64,000 bases of DNA from assembly GCF_015645385.1 (NCBI RefSeq), contig NZ_JADOET010000005.1, positions 1-64,000 of the forward strand, in the 5' to 3' direction. The position numbers were made by a program, and so were the translations under genes. Positions 1-8,045 of the stretch are shown here, one piece after another; the first letter of the stretch is position 1, and the number at the start of each line of letters is the position of its first letter. Source of the stretch: Winogradskyella marina (GTDB taxonomy: Bacteria > Bacteroidota > Bacteroidia > Flavobacteriales > Flavobacteriaceae). Below the pieces are notes generated by a model, which saw only the letters and a program-made list of their open reading frames with translations, was not told the DNA's origin and did no database searches.

Positions 1-109
1 GGTAGCTTTTTTTTCGCCAGTGTTCATTTTGTGTTTTCATAAGTGACTGTAATTAATTGCTTAATTTTTAGTCAACCTATTTCAGGAAAGTTCATAGCTC
101 ATATTACAT

Positions 110-242
110 ACAACGTGTTTGTGTATGATTTCGTTGCGTGTTTAGGCATTAAGTTAGCAAATAAATCACAGATAGAAAGTCCGCGAGGACTTTCGTAAGT
201 AGACTATAACTAGCAATGAATTATACACGGTGTTGTGCAACG
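110..242. repeat. Intergenic palindromic repeat element
   Basis: A non-coding unit bounded by imperfect inverted ends (CAACGTGTTTGTGTAT on the left, ATACACGGTGTTGTGCAACG on the right). It carries a perfect 8-bp stem in the middle: GAAAGTCC at 175-182 and GGACTTTC at 187-194, loop GCGA. The layout resembles dispersed intergenic elements that I remember from flavobacterial genomes. No ORF spans it. Copy number elsewhere cannot be seen from this window. Confidence 0.5.
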
Positions 243-307
243 TTTTTTATTTCAAATGATTTCTTTTTTTCAACTATTCTTCAAAAACAGTTTCTTCTAT
301 ATTCATC

Positions 308-670
308 TTATTTTTTGTTTAAACTATTTTCTTTTCTATAGTTTTCCAGCTTTTCGATGACTAACTTATATTTATAAAATTCATCATTTTCGGTTATTGT
401 TTCTAGAGAATTACCTTGCTCTGTAATTGTTTCTATATTTTCTTCTAAAACTATATTCTCATTTTCTTTTTTAAAGTTTTCAAGTTTTTCAATTACTTGT
501 TTGTATTTGTAAAACTCATCTTTTTCATTGATTGTTTTCAACCAATCGTCTTGTTCAGTTATTGTTTCAATGTTCTCCTCTGTAATTAAATTATTTATTT
601 TAATATCATTATCCGAACAAGCGTATAATATAATTCCAATAATTGCTAAAACTATTAATTTTGTTTTCAT
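308..670 (-). CDS. Small lipoprotein with an internal 45-residue tandem duplication
   Basis: A 120-residue protein with an N-terminal hydrophobic segment ending in the lipobox LYAC, so Cys18 is the probable lipidated residue. The mature part is charged and helical-looking. It is built from two copies of the same unit, residues 31-75 and 76-115, with an exact period of 45 residues. Both copies share EENIETITEQ and DEFYKYK-VIEKLEN. I recognise no family. It faces a repeat element downstream and is divergent from ssb. The signal sequence and the preserved frame of both copies argue that it is real and made. Confidence 0.7.
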   Translation of the reverse strand: MKTKLIVLAIIGIILYACSDNDIKINNLITEENIETITEQDDWLKTINEKDEFYKYKQVIEKLENFKKENENIVLEENIETITEQGNSLETITENDEFYKYKLVIEKLENYRKENSLNKK

Positions 671-967
671 AATATTATGGTTATAAGTTAATATTTAATT
701 TTCTTTCATTTATTACATCAAAAATCGTTCCGCTGTTGCTCTTAAATGTTGTACAACTCTCAAATATAAGCATATATCCGTTATATTTTTAAAACAGAAC
801 AAAGCCTATAATAACTTACCACTAGCTATTTTCAAACGACAACAAGCGTTTACAAACGAATGTAAGCTGTTAACTACCGGATATTATTTGGAAGCTGCTT
901 CATCTTTGCCATGTCGAAACATAAGAACTCGATAGTATTAACTGTTTAACCATTAAATTTAGAAATT
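671..967. other. Intergenic region between the divergent lipoprotein and ssb
   Basis: No convincing gene. It must hold the promoters of the two divergent genes, but I could not find a clear TTTG-N19-TAnnTTTG pair. There is no T-rich hairpin. Confidence 0.4.
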
Positions 968-1303
968 ATGAACACACTTAAAAACAAAGTACAGTTGATT
1001 GGTAACTTAGGACAAGACCCAGAAATCACCAATTTTGAATCCGGTAAAATCTTAGCAAAATTCTCTATCGCTACAAACGAAAGCTATAAAAATGCGCAAG
1101 GCGAAAAGATTACAGATACACAATGGCACAATGTAGTTGCTTGGGGAAAAACAGCTCAGGTTGTAGAAAAGTATATTACTAAAGGCAAAGAAGTAGCCAT
1201 AGAAGGGAAGCTTACTTCAAGATCTTGGGAAGATAAAGATGGTATGAAGCGTTACATTACGGAAGTTGTTTGTAGCGAACTTTTAATGCTTGGAAATAAA
1301 TAG
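968..1303 (+). CDS. ssb: Single-stranded DNA-binding protein, short form
   Basis: A 111-residue OB-fold SSB. The N-terminus (MNTLKNKVQLIGNLGQDPEI), the central WHNVVAWGK motif and the strand around YITKGKEVAIEGKL are typical of bacterial SSB. The protein stops right after the OB fold (LLMLGNK). It therefore lacks the linker and the acidic C-terminal tip, ending in Pro-Phe, through which usual SSBs of about 150-180 residues recruit repair proteins. Short SSBs of this kind are common in Bacteroidota alongside a full-length copy, so this is probably the accessory one. It is a single gene followed by a strong terminator. Confidence 0.92.
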   Translation: MNTLKNKVQLIGNLGQDPEITNFESGKILAKFSIATNESYKNAQGEKITDTQWHNVVAWGKTAQVVEKYITKGKEVAIEGKLTSRSWEDKDGMKRYITEVVCSELLMLGNK

Positions 1304-1329
1304 TATGTATTTAAAAATAAAACTAAAAA

Positions 1330-1354
1330 GAGCAACCCACAAGGTTGCTCTTTT
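1330..1354. terminator. Bidirectional rho-independent terminator
   Basis: A perfect 8-bp stem, GAGCAACC / GGTTGCTC, with loop CACAA. It is followed by TTTT on the plus strand and by TTTTTAG on the minus strand. It lies between the convergent ssb and cupredoxin-like genes and can serve both. Confidence 0.88.
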
Positions 1355-1381
1355 CTATATACTACATTGTGAGGTTGTCAT

Positions 1382-1765
1382 TTACTCCACTACTAACGTG
1401 TATTGTGGTGTTGGGTTTAAAGGACAGAAATATACATATTCTCCTTTTGATAATGTTGTAACATTACTAGATTCCGAAGTGTTATTTTCTACAGCTTTAG
1501 TCACATAAGCCGTTTGAATATGGTTTTCTGGTTTAGACACATCCGCTCCTTTAGGGACTAATACAAAACCAACTTGGTGACCAACATTCTTATTAGCAAT
1601 TTCAAAAATGTAATCTCCTTCTGTTAAGGTTAGCGATTTCTGAGTAAATGCACCTGTGGTTTGTTCTAAAGACACTGTGGTGGCTTTAGGTTTCATTTTG
1701 TCTTGTGCAGTTCCTGTTAATGTAAAGGTTAATGCGAGTGCGATAAATGCGATTATTTTTTTCAT
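1382..1765 (-). CDS. Exported cupredoxin-like protein
   Basis: A 127-residue protein with a cleavable signal peptide (about residues 1-20, ending TGTAQ) and a single small beta-sandwich domain resembling cupredoxins. A His stands in NVGHQVGF where the first copper ligand would be, and a Cys in YFCPLNP where the Cys ligand would be. The usual second His and the Met after that Cys are missing (CPLNPTPQY), so a classical type 1 copper site is unlikely. It lies 30 nt downstream of an AhpD-like gene and probably shares its transcript, which suggests an oxidative-stress or redox role (inference). Confidence 0.7.
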   Translation of the reverse strand: MKKIIAFIALALTFTLTGTAQDKMKPKATTVSLEQTTGAFTQKSLTLTEGDYIFEIANKNVGHQVGFVLVPKGADVSKPENHIQTAYVTKAVENNTSESSNVTTLSKGEYVYFCPLNPTPQYTLVVE

Positions 1766-1795
1766 CTTTTTAAATTTTGTGGGTTGTTTTTTAAA

Positions 1796-2344
1796 TTATA
1801 TAGTTTCTAATTCTAAAGGTTGTGCTACTGGGAAATCTACAGGAACTTGCGTGGTGCTATGTACATAATTAGAAATAGTTTTGTCACCAACTAATGCAAT
1901 AGTGTCTATTAAGTTGCCTTTGGTGTAGCCAGCATTAAAAAAGTTTTTTAAAACTGTTTCGTCTGTTTTGCCTCTATTCTCAGTAATGTTTTTAGCTAAT
2001 TTTGCTAAAGCGTCAAATTTGTCATTTACAGTAGAATATCCAGCTCTTAACTCTAATATTTGTTGGTCTGTAAAGCCGTTCATTTTTCCGATGGCAGTGT
2101 GTGCCGAAAGACAATAAATGCAATCGTTTACTTCACTAACAGCAAGATTTACAACTTCTTTCTCTTTAGCAGTTAAGGATGTTTTTGCGTTAGCAAAGTT
2201 GAGGTAGTTTTCTAATGCCGTATCACTATGTGCATAGGTGGCATATAAGTTTGGAACAAATCCTAAAGCTTTGTTGAGATTATCGAAAATAGCTTGGTTG
2301 TTTGTGCTTACGTCTTCTCTTGAAGGAACATTAAATGTATTCAT
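1796..2344 (-). CDS. Carboxymuconolactone decarboxylase / AhpD-like peroxidase family protein
   Basis: A 182-residue all-helical protein. The signature of the AhpD-like family is visible in EVNDCIYCLSAHTAIGK: a CxxC pair followed three residues later by the conserved His. Family members use this motif as a thiol peroxidase or disulfide reductase. There is no signal peptide, so it is cytosolic. It is probably co-transcribed with the cupredoxin-like gene just downstream. The annotation as an uncharacterised peroxidase-related enzyme is safe; the substrate is unknown. Confidence 0.85.
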   Translation of the reverse strand: MNTFNVPSREDVSTNNQAIFDNLNKALGFVPNLYATYAHSDTALENYLNFANAKTSLTAKEKEVVNLAVSEVNDCIYCLSAHTAIGKMNGFTDQQILELRAGYSTVNDKFDALAKLAKNITENRGKTDETVLKNFFNAGYTKGNLIDTIALVGDKTISNYVHSTTQVPVDFPVAQPLELETI

Positions 2345-2488
2345 AATTTTAATTTTTTATCCTGAAATGTATTCAGGTGTTATTCGTATTTATTTTGATT
2401 TTTTTGTTGGTACAAAGTTGAGATATAATTCTGCTGCAAAGAATGAATGTAATTCCTTTTAGCATGTCATTTTTTCCCGCTGTGTGAT

Positions 2489-2641
2489 TTAGCTTATATA
2501 TGGCTTTTCGGCATCACAGTAATAATCATGAATATGATATTGATCACAATGCATTTCTGTATTAATGGTGTGCGCTATTTTCTTTGGACTGTTTGCAAAT
2601 ATCTCTATGAGATTGAATATGGATTTGATTTTTAATTTCAT
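2489..2641 (-). CDS. Small protein of 50 residues, His/Cys-containing C-terminus
   Basis: An ATG-started ORF of 50 codons that fills most of the gap between the AhpD-like gene and the AraC-type regulator. The N-terminal half is basic and amphipathic (MKLKIKSIFNLIEIFANS). The C-terminal half is rich in His, Cys, Tyr and Asp (MHCDQYHIHDYYC), which looks like a possible metal or redox site. Composition and codon use look coding rather than random. Same strand as both neighbours: 145 nt upstream of the AhpD-like gene and 90 nt downstream of the regulator. No family recognised; support is the ORF alone. Confidence 0.45.
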   Translation of the reverse strand: MKLKIKSIFNLIEIFANSPKKIAHTINTEMHCDQYHIHDYYCDAEKPYIS

Positions 2642-2731
2642 CTTGTTATTGTTTTAATATTACAATGCAAAGATGCGATGGAAGTGGGTGTGATAAAATG
2701 AAGAAACTGCCCTTGGGCTTGTCAATTTTTC

Positions 2732-3574
2732 CTAACTAGAAGTTTTTAAGCGTTTTTTATAGTCTGAAGGTGACATTGAGGTTGTTTTTTTGAACAAACG
2801 ACTTAAGTGAGAGGCGTCTTCAAAACCAATATCATAAGCAATTTCTTTTGCTGTTTTATCGGTGTAGACTAATTGACGTTGTGTTTCTAATACAATACGG
2901 TTGTGTATGATTTGTAATGGACTTCTGTTTAGTTTGGCAAAATTATTAGATAGGGTTTTGGGTGATCTAAATAATTTTTCAGCATAAAACGCTACACTGT
3001 GTTCTGTTTTAAAATGTTGTTCTACTAAAAAATTAAATTCGCGAAGTAAATCTACTTTAGCGCTTTTTGGAGCATCGGAAATGCCTTCTTTGGCTTTTAG
3101 TAAACGTGTGCTTTTTATAATAAATCGAGCCATTAACATACGAAGCATTTCGGCTTGTATGTTGTCTTCGGTTTCCAATTCGTCTATAAAAACGTCATGA
3201 AGCGTTTCAAACTTTAGTTGCTCAATGCTATTCAAATGAATAACAGGAATATTAGTGTTACCAAAAAAGAGAATACCTACACAGCTCACTTCTTGATCGT
3301 GATCTTTAATGCAGTAAAATTCGCTATTAAATTGGTAGGTGATCACATCATTTCCTCCGTTATATTGAAGATACTGAATAGGTGTTAACGCTAAGATACT
3401 ATGCGGAGGAATTGTAAATGGTACATTGTCTATAGTTAAATCTACGGCTTCAGATTTTGCCCAAATAAAAGTGTATAACTCACATTGTTTCGCTGTTTTA
3501 AAGGCATGCAAATCAGTTTCATTTCCAATATTGAAAATGGCATTTGTAGAAAATTCTTTAAAAGTATGCGTCAT
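2732..3574 (-). CDS. AraC-family transcriptional regulator
   Basis: About 280 residues. A cupin-like N-terminal sensing region precedes a C-terminal double helix-turn-helix of AraC type. The second HTH is clear in AKEIAYDIGFEDASHLSRLFKK followed by SPSDYKK. I place the start at the ATG (MTHTFKEF) two codons inside a possible GTG, because the perfect palindrome at 3577-3596 lies directly upstream. It is transcribed on its own, next to the hydroxybutyrate dehydrogenase group and the AhpD-like genes, and could regulate either. The effector is not predictable. Confidence 0.88.
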   Translation of the reverse strand: MTHTFKEFSTNAIFNIGNETDLHAFKTAKQCELYTFIWAKSEAVDLTIDNVPFTIPPHSILALTPIQYLQYNGGNDVITYQFNSEFYCIKDHDQEVSCVGILFFGNTNIPVIHLNSIEQLKFETLHDVFIDELETEDNIQAEMLRMLMARFIIKSTRLLKAKEGISDAPKSAKVDLLREFNFLVEQHFKTEHSVAFYAEKLFRSPKTLSNNFAKLNRSPLQIIHNRIVLETQRQLVYTDKTAKEIAYDIGFEDASHLSRLFKKTTSMSPSDYKKRLKTSS

Positions 3575-3576
3575 AA

Positions 3577-3596
3577 CCACTAAGTCTGATTAGTGG
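3577..3596. promoter_or_regulatory. Palindrome directly upstream of the AraC-type gene
   Basis: Perfect 7-bp inverted repeat CCACTAA - GTCTGA - TTAGTGG, ending 3 bases before the regulator's ATG. It could be an operator for autoregulation or a 5' UTR hairpin. The location is seen; the function is inferred. Confidence 0.5.
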
Positions 3597-3647
3597 GTTT
3601 AAAATTACAAAAAAAGACATTTAGTTACGTGTTGGTTTGATTTGTAA

Positions 3648-3699
3648 TAAAAAAGGCATCAGATTTTTTAGACTAACACTTAAACGTTTTCTGATGCCT
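3648..3699 (-). terminator. Terminator of the hydroxybutyrate dehydrogenase operon
   Basis: A perfect 10-bp inverted repeat, AGGCATCAGA (3654-3663) and TCTGATGCCT (3690-3699), followed on the minus strand by a T run. It lies downstream of the last gene of the minus-strand group. The loop is long (26 nt). Confidence 0.75.
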
Positions 3700-3778
3700 A
3701 ATTTTAAATAAAGTATGATTTTATAAATAGCAGATTTTTAAAAAACACATACAGTAACTCTAAATTCTTTTTTGACTT

Positions 3779-3827
3779 AACAACTAACAACTAACAACTA
3801 ACAACTAACAACTAACAACTAACGACT
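3779..3827. repeat. 7-bp tandem repeat (AACAACT)n
   Basis: Six perfect copies of AACAACT plus a seventh variant AACGACT, ending on the stop codon of the hydroxybutyrate dehydrogenase gene. It is a simple microsatellite prone to slippage, located in the 3' UTR so a length change would not shift the frame. Confidence 0.95.
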
Positions 3828-4597
3828 CACTGCGCACTCCAACCTCCATCTAAAACAAAAGAAGTTCCTGTGATGGTTGTAGAGCTGTCTTTAGCTAATA
3901 ATAGTGCCATATTTGCAATAGCTTCTAGTGGCACAAACTGTTTTACAGCTTGTTTTTTTAGCATTACTTTTTCTACCACCTCGTCTTCTGTCATGTTATG
4001 TGCTTTGGCTTGGTCTTTTATTTGTCCTTCTACCAAAGGTGTTTTTACATAACCAGGACAAATTGCATTACAGGTAATATTGAATTCAGCTCCTTCTAAA
4101 GCCAACACTTTTGTCATGCCTATAACTCCATGTTTTGCGGTAACGTATGCTGATTTAAATTCTGAAGCTCTAATACCATGAACGGATGATACATTGATTA
4201 TTCGTCCAAATTTCTGTTTTTTCATTTGTTTCCAAACGGCTTTTGACGCGTAAAAAACAGCATTCATGTTAATTGCGATTATATTTTCGTATTTGCTATT
4301 TGGAAAATCTTCAATAGGTGACACAAATTGAATACCTGCATTATTAACTAAAACGTGTAAACTCCCAAAGGTGTCTATTGTTTCGTTGACTAAATTTTCT
4401 ATGGCTTCGGATTGTAATAAATTAGCATTAGAAAAACCGACTTTAATATGATGTTTTTTCCCGACTTCATTGGCAATATCTTGTCCATTAGTTTCTAAAC
4501 CATGAAACATAATATTATAACCTTCTTTAGCAAACTGATGTGCAATTCCTAAACCAATGCCACTTGTACTTCCTGTAATAAGAACCGTTTTACTCAT
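3827..4597 (-). CDS. 3-Hydroxybutyrate dehydrogenase (SDR family)
   Basis: A 256-residue short-chain dehydrogenase. Visible features are the NAD-binding TGSTSGIG, the NNAG motif, and the catalytic Ser, Tyr and Lys (INVSS, then SAYVTAKHG). Residues typical of D-3-hydroxybutyrate dehydrogenases are also present: Gln after NNAGI, His in SSVHG, Lys in EFKSAY, and the C-terminal GGWSAQ. The enzyme interconverts 3-hydroxybutyrate and acetoacetate with NAD in the cytosol. It overlaps the upstream alpha/beta hydrolase gene by 8 nt, so the two are probably co-translated. A terminator follows. Confidence 0.88.
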   Translation of the reverse strand: MSKTVLITGSTSGIGLGIAHQFAKEGYNIMFHGLETNGQDIANEVGKKHHIKVGFSNANLLQSEAIENLVNETIDTFGSLHVLVNNAGIQFVSPIEDFPNSKYENIIAINMNAVFYASKAVWKQMKKQKFGRIINVSSVHGIRASEFKSAYVTAKHGVIGMTKVLALEGAEFNITCNAICPGYVKTPLVEGQIKDQAKAHNMTEDEVVEKVMLKKQAVKQFVPLEAIANMALLLAKDSSTTITGTSFVLDGGWSAQ

Positions 4598-5372
4598 GAT
4601 TTAAAAATTTTTGAAGTTCTAAATTGAAAGCATCGGGTTGGTCTATAACAACACCATGTCTCGAATTTTTAATGACAACTAAGGTGGCGTTTTGCAACTT
4701 ATTTACGTAGTCTTCCTTAAAGGAAACAGGTGTGTAATCCATATCTGAACCAACCACTAAAGTTCTGGTTTTTATATTGTGAATCTGATCTCCTAAACCC
4801 CATTCCATTAGTGTTGTAAATGATTTGTAGTAGGCGTTGTAATCGTTGTTTTTACAGCGTACTTCAAATTCATGTCGCAAATCTACTTGATGGTCTTCTG
4901 GAAACATATTATAGGAAATCTCTTTTGATAAGGCTTCTAACCCTTTGGTCTCCAAAAATTCGGTTCGGTTCTTTAAAAGATCTTCTCCTGTTTTGCCCAT
5001 ATCATTAAAATCTGGACCAGAATTTACAATGACTAGGTGGTCTAGATATTTTGGGTGTTTAGCAGCCATTTCAAAAGCCACAGCTCCTCCCATTGAAAAG
5101 CCAATAACCGTTGCTTTTTTAATATTGAGCTCATCCAGAAGTTGCTTTACATCTTCCGTCATTAGTTCAACACTATACGCATCTTGTGGTTTTGTAGAAT
5201 TTCCATGACCTCTTAAATCTACCGTAATAACGCGATGTGTTTTAGAAAAGAAAGGGACTTGTGCGTCCCAATCTTTTTTTGTGGATCCTAAGCCATGAAG
5301 AAACAAAAGGACATTCCCTGTTCCATGATCTTCGTAATCAAGTTCTATGTTGTTAACTTGTTTTTTAAACAT
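4590..5372 (-). CDS. Cytosolic alpha/beta hydrolase
   Basis: A 260-residue alpha/beta hydrolase without a signal peptide. The nucleophile elbow is GFSMGG, the acid lies near VVGSDMDYTPV and the His is in NSRHGVVI, so the triad is complete. The overall pattern resembles 3-oxoadipate enol-lactonase and related small-ester hydrolases. It overlaps the hydroxybutyrate dehydrogenase gene by 8 nt. From context it may release a hydroxyacid from an imported ester or dimer for that dehydrogenase (inference). Confidence 0.85.
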   Translation of the reverse strand: MFKKQVNNIELDYEDHGTGNVLLFLHGLGSTKKDWDAQVPFFSKTHRVITVDLRGHGNSTKPQDAYSVELMTEDVKQLLDELNIKKATVIGFSMGGAVAFEMAAKHPKYLDHLVIVNSGPDFNDMGKTGEDLLKNRTEFLETKGLEALSKEISYNMFPEDHQVDLRHEFEVRCKNNDYNAYYKSFTTLMEWGLGDQIHNIKTRTLVVGSDMDYTPVSFKEDYVNKLQNATLVVIKNSRHGVVIDQPDAFNLELQKFLNHE

Positions 5373-5402
5373 GTTTAAGAAACTTAGTTTAGGGTGTTTA
5401 TT

Positions 5403-7880
5403 TTATTTTTGTTTTAAGCTAAATTGATACTTCAATTCAAAAGAAACTAAGGTTTCAATAGCTGGCGATGCTACAAACTCCCTAACCTCTGAGTTAAGTA
5501 AATTGGTAACACTAAGTCCCATTGATAATTGGTCTGTTACATTATAACCTGCATTAGCATCTATGGTAAAACCACCTAATTGTCCGTAGTTCCAAGTTCT
5601 TCCAACTCTTGCGTTTTCTACTATTTCGTTAACACCATCTCCATCTTGATCTTGTGTTTCGGCAGCTACATGTATACCTGAGAAGAAATCATACTTTTCA
5701 ACATAGCGTCCGTAAATGGCTCCGTAGAATTTTCCTTTATTGTAGTGAAATCCAACGCTGAATTTGTTGTTTGGTGTGTTAATTGGTAATTCGCTTTCTA
5801 ATACTTGTCCATCTAAATTCCCGTCGTTGGCAAGATCATCTGTATCTAAATTACGTCCGAAGTATGAATAATTAACAGACGTTCTAAAGCTGTCTGAGAA
5901 ATAATAATTTAAGCCAACATCAAAACCATAAGTATCTACATGACCAAAGTTTAAATACGATAAAATAAATGATCCGTCAGAACCTTCAACAACCTCTCCG
6001 ATTGGTGTATCTCCAACATGTGTTACATTGTTACCATTAGCAGCATCTGAAACCGTAACTAAAGGGCTAATAAAATTATCGGATTGGTTGTAATACCCAT
6101 TGACATCAATAAATAATTTTTCAGATAACTGACCTTTGTAGCCTATTTCATAAGAATTGATGGTTTCAACATCTAATTTTGGGATTTTTGTACCATCCGT
6201 TAATGTAAAGCCTTCACCATTACCTATTACTAAGCCTCCAAATAAGTTTCCTTTAAGGTTTAAGATTGAAGGTACAGCAATACCTTTTCCGTAAGTCACT
6301 CTAAAGGTGCCGCTGTTTACTTTTTTTGTGATGGCTAATTTTGGAATAAAGTTAGAGCCGTATAAATCGTGATTATCATAGCGTCCTCCAAATAAAAATC
6401 CCCATCCAGAATCTTCTAATTTATACTCTAATTGTGTGTAAATTCCTGTTTGTGCTAAATCAATTCCGCCTTCGTCTAAAAGGTATGTTCCTTTAGAATC
6501 TGCCATGTCTAATTGGTATTGTGCTCCTAAGGTCACATAGAAATCATTCCAATTATTGTTGTATTGTGCTTCTGCGTTAAAACGTTGTGAGTCATCCTTA
6601 AAAACGGCTCCACGTTGTAATGGAATTCCGTCACCTGGATTAGGTCCAAATTGGAACCATTGTTCTGTGAATGAGCGCTCACGAGCCTCTTCTTCAGAAA
6701 ACCCATTTTCTATAAATGATACATAGTTTTGTGTTCGTTGATTCATGGCATATGTATCTTCAGTTTTACTCCATGTATAATACGCATTAGCAAAAACGTT
6801 TTTAGATACAAATTTTAATTGTGCCACATCAATAGTCCAATCTTTAATTTGGTTTCTACCAGCACTTGTTACTCCAATATTATTATTGTTACTATGGCCA
6901 TAATATCCAATAAGCTCAGATCCTTTTGTTGGCTTGTAGTATAAGGATGCTCCATATTTAGAAGATTCAAAATCACGATCTAAATCCAATTCCTTGTAGG
7001 CTGTTGTACCCACATATACACTATCTGCATAGTTAAATTCTTTTCCTTGAGAATGTTCAAAATGAAACTTATATGCAAACTTATCGTTTACCGCTTCAGC
7101 ATGTCTTAACCGTGTTGTAAATACGCTTTGATTACCAACACCTAAGGCGACTGTAGTGCCTTCAGATTGTCTTGGATTTTTTGTAATTGTACTGACTAAA
7201 CCGTTGTGTGCGTTTGGTCCGTAAAGTGTTCCGTTAGGTCCTAATAGTATTTCAACGCGTGCAACATCGTCTTTAGTTACAGTAGAGAAGGTTCCTAAAG
7301 GTAAACCAGTTGCAATTAAAGTCGATAATCTATCATCAGTAACTTGTAAGTTTTTGGCATTAAAAGCTGAGTTGAATCCTCTAATATTAATACCTGTACC
7401 TAAAACTCCAGTTCTTACAAAATCTACACCTTTTTGGCGCGACGCTAATTCTCCAATATTAAAACTTGGAAATTCTTCAATGTCTTTTGACGTTATAACG
7501 TTTACGGTTGCGGGTACGTCTGTTATTTTTTGAGGTTTTTTGTTTGCTGTAATCACCACTTCATTTAAAATACTATCAGTTTCGCTAAGTGTTGTATTTA
7601 AAGTTGTTGATGCACCTGCAGTTACCGTAATGCTTTCCGTAGACGTTGCAAAACCTACATAAGATACAGAAACAACGTAGGTGCCAGCAGCAATGTCGTC
7701 TAGCATAAACTTACCGTCGTAGTCGGTTACTGTTCCTTTGTCTAAAGCTTTAATGTAAACGGTTGCACCAGATAAAGGTGTACCACTTGCTTCTTTAATT
7801 ATTCCTGATATACTACCACTATCTTGTGCGGCAATAGTAAAAGTACTAATGAGAGTTAGTAAAAAAAATAGTTTTTTCAT
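5403..7880 (-). CDS. TonB-dependent outer-membrane receptor
   Basis: About 825 residues. A signal peptide (ends TIAAQ) is followed by a carboxypeptidase-regulatory-like domain (about 20-100: GSISGIIKEASGTPLSGATV), a plug domain (about 110-230, with INIRGFNSAFN and LLGPNGTLYGPNAHNG) and a beta barrel ending in an aromatic-rich C-terminus. I chose the ATG of MKKLFF over an upstream TTG. No SusD partner is adjacent, so this is not a typical polysaccharide locus. It lies 30 nt upstream of the hydrolase/dehydrogenase pair and probably imports their substrate. Confidence 0.9.
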   Translation of the reverse strand: MKKLFFLLTLISTFTIAAQDSGSISGIIKEASGTPLSGATVYIKALDKGTVTDYDGKFMLDDIAAGTYVVSVSYVGFATSTESITVTAGASTTLNTTLSETDSILNEVVITANKKPQKITDVPATVNVITSKDIEEFPSFNIGELASRQKGVDFVRTGVLGTGINIRGFNSAFNAKNLQVTDDRLSTLIATGLPLGTFSTVTKDDVARVEILLGPNGTLYGPNAHNGLVSTITKNPRQSEGTTVALGVGNQSVFTTRLRHAEAVNDKFAYKFHFEHSQGKEFNYADSVYVGTTAYKELDLDRDFESSKYGASLYYKPTKGSELIGYYGHSNNNNIGVTSAGRNQIKDWTIDVAQLKFVSKNVFANAYYTWSKTEDTYAMNQRTQNYVSFIENGFSEEEARERSFTEQWFQFGPNPGDGIPLQRGAVFKDDSQRFNAEAQYNNNWNDFYVTLGAQYQLDMADSKGTYLLDEGGIDLAQTGIYTQLEYKLEDSGWGFLFGGRYDNHDLYGSNFIPKLAITKKVNSGTFRVTYGKGIAVPSILNLKGNLFGGLVIGNGEGFTLTDGTKIPKLDVETINSYEIGYKGQLSEKLFIDVNGYYNQSDNFISPLVTVSDAANGNNVTHVGDTPIGEVVEGSDGSFILSYLNFGHVDTYGFDVGLNYYFSDSFRTSVNYSYFGRNLDTDDLANDGNLDGQVLESELPINTPNNKFSVGFHYNKGKFYGAIYGRYVEKYDFFSGIHVAAETQDQDGDGVNEIVENARVGRTWNYGQLGGFTIDANAGYNVTDQLSMGLSVTNLLNSEVREFVASPAIETLVSFELKYQFSLKQK

Positions 7881-8045
7881 AATATTAGACAATTGATTAA
7901 GTTAGTTTATTAGTTCTTAGGGCAATCTATTATGAAATTGAAAATAAATACTAATGAAAGTCGAAGCATTTGTGTGTGACTTTTTCTTTTTAATACAAAA
8001 TAGGACTGTCCAATCGCTTAAAAGTACTGTTTTTATTACGATTAA

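Noticed and set aside
2381..2462. Short plus-strand frame and CCTGAA/TTCAGG hairpin downstream of the small ORF
   Set aside because: The hairpin has a 6-bp stem without a T run, and the frame is antisense to the AhpD-like gene start.
3779..3827. Short regular repeats suggesting a CRISPR array
   Set aside because: The unit is only 7 bp with no spacers; it is a simple tandem repeat.
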